A stretch of 64,000 bases of DNA, taken from positions 1-64,000 of the forward strand of contig NZ_QJRL01000017.1 of NCBI RefSeq assembly GCF_003205205.1. The letters are read 5' to 3'. The notes under the pieces were generated by a model that saw nothing but the letters and a program-made list of their open reading frames with translations, did no database searches and was not told where the DNA came from. Source of the stretch: Pseudomonas sp. LB-090624 (GTDB taxonomy: Bacteria; Pseudomonadota; Gammaproteobacteria; Pseudomonadales; Pseudomonadaceae). The translations under genes were made by a program, and so were the position numbers. Each line of letters starts with the position of its first letter. Position 1 is the first letter of the stretch. Below are positions 8,604 to 16,753 of this stretch, piece by piece.

Positions 8604-9105
8604 AACGCAACCGATAACAGACGCGCAGGGCGGTGGCGAGGTCGCGCTCGATGGTCGCTCGGGACACTTGCAGATCCTGGGCGATCTGCACAATGCTCAA
8701 ACCGTCGAGCTGGGCCAGCAGAAAGGCCTGGCGGGCGCGCGGTTTGAGTTGGTGCAAGGCTCGGTCCAGGCGTTCCAGTGAGTCCAGGATGACCAGCCGA
8801 TCTTCCTCGCTGGGCACTTCGGCTTCGGGCAGGTGAGCCAGGCTCTCCTGATAAGCCCGCTCCAGGGCCCGACGGCGGAACTGGTCGATCATCAGGCCAC
8901 GGGCGATGCTGCTCAGGTAGGCGCGGGGCTCCTTGAGCGGCGACACCTGGCGCGCGCGCAACACGCGCACGAAGGTATCCTGGGCCAGGTCGGCAGCGTG
9001 TTCGCTGCAACCCACCCGGCTACGTAGCCAGCCCCGCAGCCAGGCGTGGTGGGACTGGTAGAGCAGAGCGACCTCGGCCGGTTTGAGCGTGTCGTTTATC
9101 TGCAT
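8590..9105 (-). CDS. ECF RNA polymerase sigma factor, FecI-like
   Basis: A 171-residue extracytoplasmic-function sigma factor. Region 2 (about 14-80) contains ADLAQDTFVRVL and the core-binding PRAYLSSIARGLMIDQFRR. Region 4 (about 115-165) contains LKPRARQAFLLAQLDGLSIVQIAQDLQVSRATIERDL with its helix-turn-helix. It is of the iron-starvation FecI class. The ATG at 9105 (MQINDTL) was preferred because homology begins there. A Fur-like palindrome lies 32-53 bases upstream. It is coupled to the downstream fecR. Confidence 0.92.
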   Translation of the reverse strand: MQINDTLKPAEVALLYQSHHAWLRGWLRSRVGCSEHAADLAQDTFVRVLRARQVSPLKEPRAYLSSIARGLMIDQFRRRALERAYQESLAHLPEAEVPSEEDRLVILDSLERLDRALHQLKPRARQAFLLAQLDGLSIVQIAQDLQVSRATIERDLATALRVCYRLRYVDA

Positions 9106-9136
9106 CGTTGCGAAGACCCGGTCCCATGGAATGTGC

Positions 9137-9158
9137 GAATGTGAACAGTTCTCAATTC
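9137..9158 (-). promoter_or_regulatory. Putative Fur box upstream of ECF sigma gene
   Basis: An imperfect palindrome, GAATTGAGAACTGTTCACATTC on the minus strand. It shares the TTGAGAAC core with the site upstream of the orphan fecR. This position would place the sigma/FecR pair under iron repression. Identified by eye only. Confidence 0.5.
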
Positions 9159-9276
9159 TATGCGGGGATGATGGCACGGGGCAATGGCATGCCAGGAATT
9201 AGCCGAGCAAGATCCGGCGTTTGTCCGATGAACGGCTGCGCTAAGCTGGACCTGCAATCCACCTGATGGAGGTGCC

Positions 9277-9903
9277 ATGATTCTGGCCGACCTTTCCCCT
9301 GAGGCTTACCGCGAAGCCAGCGAACACCTGGCGGCACTGGACCCGGACTGGTCGCGGCACATCGCGGCGACCGGGCCTTGTCTGCACCAGGCTACGCCTG
9401 GGCGCGAACCGTACGAGGCACTGGTGCGGGCGATTGCCTACCAGCAGCTGCATGCCCGTGCGGCCGAGGCCATCCTCGGGCGGTTGCTGGCGCTGTTCCC
9501 GGAGGATGCGTTCCCGCAGCCCGAGCAGTTGTTGGCGGTCGCCCCGCAAACCCTGCGCGCCTGCGGCTTCTCGGCGAGCAAGATGACGACGATCCAGGGC
9601 ATTGCCCAAGCCCGGCTGGAAGGCCTGGTCCCTACACGCGAAGCGGCGTTGGCCATGACCGACGAGGCGTTGATCGAACGCCTGATAGGGTTACGCGGGG
9701 TAGGGCGGTGGACGGTGGAAATGTTGCTGATCTACAGCCTGGAGCGTTCGGACATTCTGCCGGTGGACGATTTTGGCGTGCGCGAGGGCTATCGTCGGCT
9801 CAAAGGCCTGGACAAGGCGCCGACGCCAGCGCAAATGCGCTCGCTGGGCGGCGGCTGGCGCCCTTACCGTACCGTGGCGGCCTGGTACCTGTGGCGGGCC
9901 TGA
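9277..9903 (+). CDS. alkA: DNA-3-methyladenine glycosylase II
   Basis: A 208-residue HhH-GPD glycosylase that removes 3-methyladenine and related alkylated bases. The helix-hairpin-helix GLRGVGRWTVEMLLI lies at about 138-152 and the catalytic aspartate is D165 in LPVDDFGVREG. Two further AlkA-like segments (AIAYQQLHARAAEAILGRL, GFSASKM) fit the fold. It lacks the extra N-terminal domain of E. coli AlkA, as is usual for the short form. It is followed after 64 bases by ada, giving an alkylation-repair pair. Confidence 0.94.
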   Translation: MILADLSPEAYREASEHLAALDPDWSRHIAATGPCLHQATPGREPYEALVRAIAYQQLHARAAEAILGRLLALFPEDAFPQPEQLLAVAPQTLRACGFSASKMTTIQGIAQARLEGLVPTREAALAMTDEALIERLIGLRGVGRWTVEMLLIYSLERSDILPVDDFGVREGYRRLKGLDKAPTPAQMRSLGGGWRPYRTVAAWYLWRA

Positions 9904-9967
9904 GGTTTCGGCATTGCCTGTAACGGCCCCCTCCGGGCACAGGCCACAACGATCTGGAATCTTACCC

Positions 9968-11026
9968 ATGACTGCGTTCATCACCCCCAACCAACGCTGG
10001 CAAGCCGTCGAATCCCGCGACACCGCTGCCACCGGCCACTTCGTCTACGCCGTGCGCACCACCGGCATCTACTGCCACCCAAACTGCAAGTCGCGCCTGG
10101 CCAAACGCAGTAATGTCGAGTTCTTCGACACCCCTGCCTGCGCCGAAGCCGCCGGTTTTCGCCCCTGTAAACGCTGCTTCGCCCCCGCCAATGTCAACGC
10201 CAACCGCCGCAGCCAGCTGGTGACCCGTGCCTGCCGCCTCATCGAAACCGCCGACCCCACCCCTAGCCTCGAACAGCTAAGTGCGCAACTGGCCGTCAGC
10301 CCGTTCCACCTGCACCGGCTGTTCAAGGCCGAAACCGGCGTTACGCCCAAGGCCTACGCCACTGCCTTTCGCGCCCGGCGCCTGCGCGCGCATCTGGAAG
10401 ACGGCCAGCGCTCGGTCACCGATGCTATCTACGACGCCGGCTACAACTCCAACAGTCGCTTCTATGCCAGCGCCGACCAGCGCCTTGGCATGCGCCCACG
10501 GCAGTACCGCGCCGGCGGTGCCGGCGCAACTATTCACTTCGCGTTGGGCCAGTGTTCATTGGGCGCGATCCTGGTGGCACAAAGTGACAAAGGCATTTGT
10601 GCGATCCTGCTGGGCGATGACCCCGAAACCTTGCTTTACGACTTGCAGGACCAGTTCCCCAAGGCCCGCCTGATTGGCGGTGACAGTGCCTATGAACGGC
10701 TGGTCGCCGAAGTGGTTGGCTTCGTCGAGGCCCCGGCGCTAGGCCTGGCCCTGCCGCTGGATGTGCAAGGCACAGCGTTCCAGGAGCGGGTGTGGCAGGC
10801 CCTGCGCGAGGTGCCGGCCGGCAGCCGGGTCAGCTATACCGACATCGCCGAGCGTATCGGCGCCCCCAAGGCTGTGCGGGCGGTCGCCATGGCTTGCGCA
10901 GCCAATCACATTGCCGTGGCCATCCCCTGTCACCGCGTGGTGCGCCGGGATGGCGACATCAGCGGCTACCGTTGGGGCGTCGAACGCAAGCAGCAGTTGC
11001 TGAAGCGAGAAACGGCACTCTCCTGA
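9968..11026 (+). CDS. ada: Bifunctional Ada: methylated-DNA-cysteine methyltransferase and transcriptional activator
   Basis: A 352-residue Ada protein. The N-terminal zinc domain has Cys36, Cys40, Cys67 and Cys70, of which Cys36 is the expected methylphosphotriester acceptor. An AraC-type helix-turn-helix pair spans about 82-180. The C-terminal O6-alkylguanine transferase domain has the active-site PCHR at 320-323 (Cys321). Self-methylation converts Ada into an activator of its own regulon, which in this arrangement would include alkA just upstream. The start at 9968 begins directly at the Ada domain; the longer open frame overlaps alkA and has no similarity. Confidence 0.96.
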   Translation: MTAFITPNQRWQAVESRDTAATGHFVYAVRTTGIYCHPNCKSRLAKRSNVEFFDTPACAEAAGFRPCKRCFAPANVNANRRSQLVTRACRLIETADPTPSLEQLSAQLAVSPFHLHRLFKAETGVTPKAYATAFRARRLRAHLEDGQRSVTDAIYDAGYNSNSRFYASADQRLGMRPRQYRAGGAGATIHFALGQCSLGAILVAQSDKGICAILLGDDPETLLYDLQDQFPKARLIGGDSAYERLVAEVVGFVEAPALGLALPLDVQGTAFQERVWQALREVPAGSRVSYTDIAERIGAPKAVRAVAMACAANHIAVAIPCHRVVRRDGDISGYRWGVERKQQLLKRETALS

Positions 11027-11082
11027 AGGCCTGAAGCCGCGTAGAATCCACCGCCAAATCGAATTGTGAAGAGGAATATTCG

Positions 11083-13494
11083 ATGAGGCGTGTCAGCCTT
11101 GTTCGTTTTTGCCCTGGCCTGATGGCCATGCTGGCCCTGATGCTGGTACTCGCCAGCCCGGCCTGGTCGGCCCCGGCCACCCCTTTGTCCAACCTGGCCA
11201 ACGCCGAAGCCTCCGCACTGGATGAAAACGCCAGCATCGAAGAGTTGAGCGACCGCCTGGACCAGATTCGCCAGGGCGTTAGCAGCGAAGCCAATGACGA
11301 CGTGCTGTCGCAGTTACGCCTGTCAGCCATGCAGGTGCAACGCCAGGCGGACGCCCTGAGTGCGCAGCGCACCACCGATGTGGAAAAGCTCGACGACAAG
11401 CTCAAGGTGATTGGCCCGGCGCAGCCAGACGAGGCGGCCGCCCTGACCCAACAGCGCAAAGCCCTCGAGGCCGAGAAAAAGGCCCTGGTGGCTCAGCAGC
11501 AACAGGCCACCAAGCTGACCCAGTCGGCCCGCGACCTGTCCACGCAGATCGTCAACCTGCGCCGCAGCCAGTTCAACTCGCAGATCACCAGCCGCGCGGC
11601 TACGCCACTGAGCCCGGCGTTCTGGCAGAGCATCATCCGCCCCACCCAGGACGACGTGGCGCGCCTGCGTGACCTGCGCGGTGAGGTGGCAGATGCCATC
11701 GGCAGTGCCTTCAGCGCCGAACATCGCTGGCTGTTCATGGCCAGCCTGGTAGCTGCCATCCTGGTGTGGACCCTGGTGCGCCTGTGGATAGAGCGCCTGC
11801 TGGCCAGTGCCATGGTCAGGTGGCTGCCCGAGGGCCGTTTGCGCCGCAGTGCTTTGGCACTGGGTGTGAGCCTGGCCACACTGGGGACGATCGCCGGTTC
11901 GGTTTCGCTGTTGCGCTGGGGGCTTGAGAGCAGTGCCGACCTGGGCTCCGATATCGCCAGCCTGGTCAACCATGTGCTCGCGTTGGTGGTGTTCAGCGCC
12001 TTCATCACTGGCCTGGGTCGTGCCATGCTGATGTTGCAGCGCCCGTCATGGCGCCTGCCACCCATTCATGACGAAGTGGCCAGCGCGCTGGGCTGGTTCC
12101 CTAAGGTGCTCGCGCTGGCGCTCATGGGCATGATGACCATGGAGCGTATCAACAGCGTGATTGGCGCCAGCCTGGCGCTGACCGTGGCCGTCAACGGCCT
12201 GACCGCGCTGGTGGTGGCGATGACCTTTGCCGGCGCGCTGCTGCGCTACCGGCGCACACTGCGTACGCATGACCTGGAGCGCCCGACCGGCCTGGCCGGC
12301 TTGATCCCGTTCGTGATGGTTATCTGGCTGACGCTGATCCTGCTGGCCCTGGTCACCGGCTACCTGACGCTGGCCTACTTCCTCACGGCCAAGCTGCTGT
12401 GGGTCAGCCTTGTGGTCACCTGCGCCTACCTGCTGACCACGTTCCTCGGTGACCTGTGCGAGACCTTGTTGTCACCGCGCCTGCCCGGTGGCCTGGCACT
12501 GGCCTCTACCCTGGGCCTGGCGCCACGTCACCAGGCCCAGGCGAGCACCATCCTGGCCGGTATCGGCCGTACCGTGGTGCTGTTCCTGGCACTGCTGCTG
12601 ACGCTGATGCCATCGGGCACCAGCCCGAGCGAGCTGCTGCTGAGCCTGGGCGACTGGGACGGGACCGGCGGCAAGCTGCTCGGCAACCTGAACATCGTGC
12701 CGCAGGACATCCTGCTGGCGCTGGGGATTTTCCTCGGTGGCATGTTCGCCATTCGCGTGGTCAAGCGCTGGCTAAGTGAGCGCCTGTTGCCGGAAACCGA
12801 TATGGATGCTGGCATGCGCGCCTCGCTGGTGACCCTGGTGGGGTACCTGGGCTTCCTGTTCCTGGCCATGCTGGTGATGTCGACCCTGCGTATCAACCTC
12901 ACCAGCCTGACCTGGGTGGTCAGTGCCCTGTCGGTGGGTATCGGTTTCGGTTTGCAGCAAATCGTGCAGAACTTCATTTCAGGCCTGATCCTGCTGACCG
13001 AGCGCCCGGTGAAAGTGGGGGACTGGGTGAGCCTGGCAGGTGTAGAAGGTGATATCCGCCGCATCAACGTGCGCGCCACCGAAATCCAGATGTCCGACCG
13101 TTCGACGGTGATCGTGCCCAATTCGCAGTTCATCTCGCAGAACGTGCGCAACGTGACCATGGGCAATGCGCTTGGCGTGGTCGGCATCACCCTGACCCTG
13201 CCGCTGGAAACTGACGCTAACCGGGTGCGCGAGCTGCTGCTGGCGGCCTACCACGAACATGAAGCGATTCTGGATGCCCCGGCGACGTCGGTGTCGTTCA
13301 AGGACCTGACGGCCAGTGGCATGGTGATTGGCGTGAGTGGTTATGTAGCGGGGCCGCGGCAGGTGTCGGGGACCCGGAGCGACCTGTTGTTCACCATTCT
13401 TGGGCGGTTGCGTGACGAGGGCATAGCCTTGTCGTCGCCGCAGAGCATGGTACTGGTGCAGGAAGGTGCGCGCCCGGCTGACGAGTCGGTGTAA
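11083..13494 (+). CDS. Large MscS-family mechanosensitive channel (DUF3772)
   Basis: An 803-residue membrane protein. A signal peptide (about 1-29) is followed by a charged, Gln-rich helical periplasmic region (about 40-170, DUF3772-like). A series of membrane helices runs from about 205 to 580. The C-terminal MscS pore and beta domain contains GIGFGLQQIVQNFISGLILL and ERPVKVGDWVSL near 620-660. Such proteins open under membrane tension and protect against osmotic downshock. It is larger than MscS and smaller than MscK. An AAGAGGA site precedes the start. It stands alone between ada and the convergent DUF3422 gene. Confidence 0.92.
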   Translation: MRRVSLVRFCPGLMAMLALMLVLASPAWSAPATPLSNLANAEASALDENASIEELSDRLDQIRQGVSSEANDDVLSQLRLSAMQVQRQADALSAQRTTDVEKLDDKLKVIGPAQPDEAAALTQQRKALEAEKKALVAQQQQATKLTQSARDLSTQIVNLRRSQFNSQITSRAATPLSPAFWQSIIRPTQDDVARLRDLRGEVADAIGSAFSAEHRWLFMASLVAAILVWTLVRLWIERLLASAMVRWLPEGRLRRSALALGVSLATLGTIAGSVSLLRWGLESSADLGSDIASLVNHVLALVVFSAFITGLGRAMLMLQRPSWRLPPIHDEVASALGWFPKVLALALMGMMTMERINSVIGASLALTVAVNGLTALVVAMTFAGALLRYRRTLRTHDLERPTGLAGLIPFVMVIWLTLILLALVTGYLTLAYFLTAKLLWVSLVVTCAYLLTTFLGDLCETLLSPRLPGGLALASTLGLAPRHQAQASTILAGIGRTVVLFLALLLTLMPSGTSPSELLLSLGDWDGTGGKLLGNLNIVPQDILLALGIFLGGMFAIRVVKRWLSERLLPETDMDAGMRASLVTLVGYLGFLFLAMLVMSTLRINLTSLTWVVSALSVGIGFGLQQIVQNFISGLILLTERPVKVGDWVSLAGVEGDIRRINVRATEIQMSDRSTVIVPNSQFISQNVRNVTMGNALGVVGITLTLPLETDANRVRELLLAAYHEHEAILDAPATSVSFKDLTASGMVIGVSGYVAGPRQVSGTRSDLLFTILGRLRDEGIALSSPQSMVLVQEGARPADESV

Positions 13495-13601
13495 CGCAAT
13501 CGCCGGTAAGCCAGCCCCCAAGCACTGCATCGACTTCAAGCCATGTGCAGTGGTGGTGGCGCTGGCGTGCCGGCGATCGGGCTGCCAGGCAGCCCCCTGC
13601 C

Positions 13602-14819
13602 TCAATGTTGCTTGGCCTGCCTGATCCTCAGCAAAATCACCAACAACACCAGCAGCACCGGCGGCGCCATGGCCAACAACCCATCCCGCGCCGTCAGCCC
13701 CAACCCCAGTACATTCAGCCCGCCATACAACAGCTTGAACAGGTTCAACAGGTAGTAGGTGATGGCAATGATCGATAGCCCCTCCACCGCCCGCTGAATC
13801 TTCACCTGGGCATCCGCCCGGGCATTGAGGCTGTGCAGGATCCCGGCATTCTGTTCTTCCATCTCCACCTGCACCCGCGCCTGTAGCAGGTCACCGAGGT
13901 TGGCCACGTTCTTGGCAAGCTGTTCCAGCCGTTGCTCGGTAGCTGCGCAGTAGCGCACGGTCGGCTTGAACCGCCGCTCGATGAACACCCCCAAGCGCTG
14001 GCAGTCGCCCACGTGGCTTTCGCGCAGTTCACCCAAACGCTCGAAGACCAGTTGCGCATACGCCTGTGTGGCGCCAAAGCGGTGGCGGGTTTTCACCGTG
14101 TGGCTGACCACCTGGCGTGACAGGTGGGCAATGGCTTCCAGCAGCCCCTTGGAGTCATGCCCATCGCCCCCGGCACTGCGCTCGGAGAGGTTGACCAAGG
14201 TCTTGTCGAAGGCATCCAGTTCCTGGCTCAGCTGTTTGGCCGTGGTCAGGGTCAGCGAGGCCATCATGCGGTACGTCTCGATCTCCAGCAGGCGGCGGAT
14301 CATGCGGCCCTGGCGGTAAGCATTGAGGCGGCGGTTGATGAACAGGAAGCGATTGGTGCCATCCTCGGTCAGGCGGAAATCACTCCACGCCACGGCATCG
14401 CCACCCCCAACGCATGAGCCGCACGGGTCCTTGAAACCATAGTGGGGCAGGTCCAGGCCCTGTTCGTCACGGACCAGCACCTGCACTGCGTTGATTACCT
14501 GCGTGGCTTGCGGGGCAATGGCCTCGGCCAGTACCGGCGGCAGGGCTTGCCACTCGGTGTCGGCTGAAGTGCAGGGCACCACCAGGGTCAGGGTGAAGAA
14601 CTCGGTGTGCCGCTCCCATTTGAACGGGTGACCATTCAGGTGGGTAATACCCTGGGCGGCACAAGGGTCCAGTGCGTCCGGGCAGCAACGTTGCAGCAGT
14701 GCTGTACAAGCAGCATCGCCGCCGAGCAAGGCCAGGTGGAAGACATGCGCCGGGCCGTCGAAGTACAGCGACGGGCGAGCGTGCAGTTCGTTATGCAAGG
14801 CGGTGCGTTGAGGGTGCAT
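13602..14819 (-). CDS. DUF3422 family membrane protein
   Basis: A 405-residue protein with the DUF3422 opening, an HPQR...LHNELHARPS segment near residues 2-17. The long middle is mostly helical with an FLFINRRLNAYRQGRMIRRLLEIETYR stretch. Two C-terminal hydrophobic segments (about 345-370 and 380-400) anchor it in the inner membrane. The topology, with a large cytoplasmic domain and two terminal helices, resembles other DUF3422 members; their function is not known to me. It converges with the mechanosensitive channel gene. Confidence 0.88.
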   Translation of the reverse strand: MHPQRTALHNELHARPSLYFDGPAHVFHLALLGGDAACTALLQRCCPDALDPCAAQGITHLNGHPFKWERHTEFFTLTLVVPCTSADTEWQALPPVLAEAIAPQATQVINAVQVLVRDEQGLDLPHYGFKDPCGSCVGGGDAVAWSDFRLTEDGTNRFLFINRRLNAYRQGRMIRRLLEIETYRMMASLTLTTAKQLSQELDAFDKTLVNLSERSAGGDGHDSKGLLEAIAHLSRQVVSHTVKTRHRFGATQAYAQLVFERLGELRESHVGDCQRLGVFIERRFKPTVRYCAATEQRLEQLAKNVANLGDLLQARVQVEMEEQNAGILHSLNARADAQVKIQRAVEGLSIIAITYYLLNLFKLLYGGLNVLGLGLTARDGLLAMAPPVLLVLLVILLRIRQAKQH

Positions 14820-14930
14820 GGGTGGTCCGGCCTGGTGTTGTGATTGTGGGGGTACCAGGAAGTGGGACTTAACGCGCGTAGGGGAAAGTCACGTGGGGCA
14901 GGCAACGTCATCATGAAAGACGAATGACCG

Positions 14931-14974
14931 TTCGTAACGCAATCAGATTTACATCTACACAAATGCGTTACGAA
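14931..14974 (+). promoter_or_regulatory. Inverted repeat, likely operator of the TacA-like antitoxin
   Basis: Perfect 11-base arms (TTCGTAACGCA at 14931-14941 and TGCGTTACGAA at 14964-14974) separated by 22 bases. They lie 73-116 bases before the antitoxin start, inside an AT-richer stretch. Ribbon-helix-helix antitoxins autoregulate through such repeats, so this is probably the TacA-like protein's own operator. Confidence 0.6.
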
Positions 14975-15046
14975 GCGCTGGCCTAGTTCCATCTCGACGG
15001 ATCCAGTCGAGTAAATTGCCCGTGTGGAACGGGCGAGGAGACATCC

Positions 15047-15346
15047 ATGAGTGAAATTCAACCGCGCGACCGCAGCAAAGCGGTGCCTTTGAACATGCGG
15101 GTTGCCGAGCACAGGCGGGACTTGATCGACGCCGCGGTTGAAGTCGTTGGCGGTGATCGCACCAGTTTCGTCCTTGAGGCCGCATGTAAGCGTGCCGAGG
15201 AAGTGCTGATGGAACGGCGGCTGTTTCTGCTCGATGACGCAGCATTCTATCGAACGGCTCGGTCGCGCGGGGGCATGGCGTATCGGCGCGCCTGCGGCCC
15301 CTTGCGATATCAACCCAGGCACCGCGTCACATGCTTCACCGACTGA
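15047..15346 (+). CDS. DUF1778/TacA-like ribbon-helix-helix antitoxin, toxin absent
   Basis: A 99-residue protein whose first two thirds match DUF1778/TacA antitoxins: residues about 9-50 form the ribbon-helix-helix (VPLNMRVAEHRRDLIDAAVE..RTSFVLEAACKRAEEVL), then the LFLLDDAAF segment. After about residue 67 the sequence becomes Arg/Gly/Cys-rich and unlike the usual toxin-wrapping tail, suggesting a frameshift or replacement. TacA genes are normally followed by a GNAT toxin (TacT). None is present, and the next gene is a convergent dehydrogenase overlapping the last 37 bases. A GAGGAG site precedes the start. Confidence 0.6.
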   Translation: MSEIQPRDRSKAVPLNMRVAEHRRDLIDAAVEVVGGDRTSFVLEAACKRAEEVLMERRLFLLDDAAFYRTARSRGGMAYRRACGPLRYQPRHRVTCFTD

Positions 15347-16740
15347 TACCCCGATAACCCCCAGGGCCCGAGTTCACGGCCTATTCCGCTACCTTTGGTG
15401 CCGCCCCACGACGTCTCGACGAACACCGCCTGCACCGAGTTGATCCACACATGGCCAACCTCCAGCGCATCGGCCACGCGCTCGGCGCGCTCCAGGTCCG
15501 CAGTGCACACCGTCGCCACCAGGCCGAAACGGCTGTCGTTGGCTTCGGCGATCGCCTGTTGCTCGGTAGCAAAGCGCCGCGCGCACAGCACCGGGCCGAA
15601 GATTTCCTCGGCCCACAAGCGGCTATCCTTCGGCACATCGGCATACAGCGTCGGGCTGACGAACCAGCCGTCGCGGTCCAGTGCCTTGCCACCGGCCAGG
15701 CACTGCAAACCTTCTTCACGCGCCGTGGCAAAGTAGCTGGCAACCTTCAACCACTGGGCTTGGCTGGTCAGCGGGCCCATTTCGACCTCTTCGGTCAGCG
15801 GGTTGCCCACCCGCAGGTTTTCCAGCGCCGCCTGCAGGCGCTGCAGTAGGGCATCGGCAATGCCGTCCTGCACCAGCAGGCGCGAAGTGGCTGAACACAT
15901 CTGCCCGGCGTTCCAGCTTATGCCAGCCACAATCCATTCTACCGCCTGGTCGACATCGCAATCATCGAACACCACGATCGCCGACTTGCCGCCCAGTTCC
16001 AGCGTTACCGGCCGGCACTGCGCCGAAGCACTGCGCATCACCTGGCTGCCTACGCTGTTGCTGCCGGTGAACGACAGTTTGTCCAGGCCGTGGTGGCTGC
16101 TCAGCGCCGCACCGGTCTCGGCTTTGCCGTTGACGATGTTCAGTACCCCGGCCGGCAGGCCCAAGGTGTCGGCGATCTGGCCGTAGGCCTGCTCGACCAG
16201 CGGGGTCACCTCCGAAGGCTTGAGCACCACGGTGCAGCCGGCGGCCAGGGCCGGGGCAAGCTTCCAGGCGCTGGTCACCAGCGGGAAGTTCCACGGCACG
16301 ATCAGGCCGACCACGCCCACGGGCTCCAGGCGAGTGCGGGCGGTGAAGCCCGGCGCAGCCAGCGGCACGTCACGGTTTTTTACCGGCAATTGCTCGGCCA
16401 GCTCGGCGTAGTAGCCGAAGGTGGCGATGGCGTCGTCCAGGTCGATCTCTGCCTCGTGGCGCGGCTTGCCGTTGTTGCGCATCTGCAGGGTGATCAGCGC
16501 TTCGCGGCGCTGACCAAGCTGTTCGGCAAAGCCGCGCAGGTAAGCGGCACGCTCGCTGGCGCCGGTGCTTTTCCAGGCGGGCAGGGCAGTACGGGCGGCG
16601 GCCACGGCCTGGTCGACCTGCTCGACGCTGGCAGCCATCAGTTCGGCGAACGGTTGCCCCAGCGCAGGGTCGTTGACGCTGATGCAGTCGCTGCCTTGGC
16701 CTTCGACCCAGCGGCCGGCTATGTAGTGGGAAGTGGTCAT
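15310..16740 (-). CDS. NAD(P)-dependent aldehyde dehydrogenase
   Basis: A 476-residue aldehyde dehydrogenase superfamily enzyme oxidising an aldehyde to the acid. The conserved residues are present: Asn151 in PWNFP, Lys174 in LKPSE, Glu248 in LELGGK and nucleophile Cys282 in GQMCSA. The sequence is closest in feel to betaine-aldehyde or aminoaldehyde dehydrogenases, but the substrate is unproven. It lies 13 bases downstream of an NCS1 permease and probably shares its transcript, suggesting uptake followed by oxidation of a nitrogenous compound. Confidence 0.93.
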   Translation of the reverse strand: MTTSHYIAGRWVEGQGSDCISVNDPALGQPFAELMAASVEQVDQAVAAARTALPAWKSTGASERAAYLRGFAEQLGQRREALITLQMRNNGKPRHEAEIDLDDAIATFGYYAELAEQLPVKNRDVPLAAPGFTARTRLEPVGVVGLIVPWNFPLVTSAWKLAPALAAGCTVVLKPSEVTPLVEQAYGQIADTLGLPAGVLNIVNGKAETGAALSSHHGLDKLSFTGSNSVGSQVMRSASAQCRPVTLELGGKSAIVVFDDCDVDQAVEWIVAGISWNAGQMCSATSRLLVQDGIADALLQRLQAALENLRVGNPLTEEVEMGPLTSQAQWLKVASYFATAREEGLQCLAGGKALDRDGWFVSPTLYADVPKDSRLWAEEIFGPVLCARRFATEQQAIAEANDSRFGLVATVCTADLERAERVADALEVGHVWINSVQAVFVETSWGGTKGSGIGRELGPWGLSGYQSVKHVTRCLG

Positions 16741-16753
16741 GGTCGGTTTCCAG

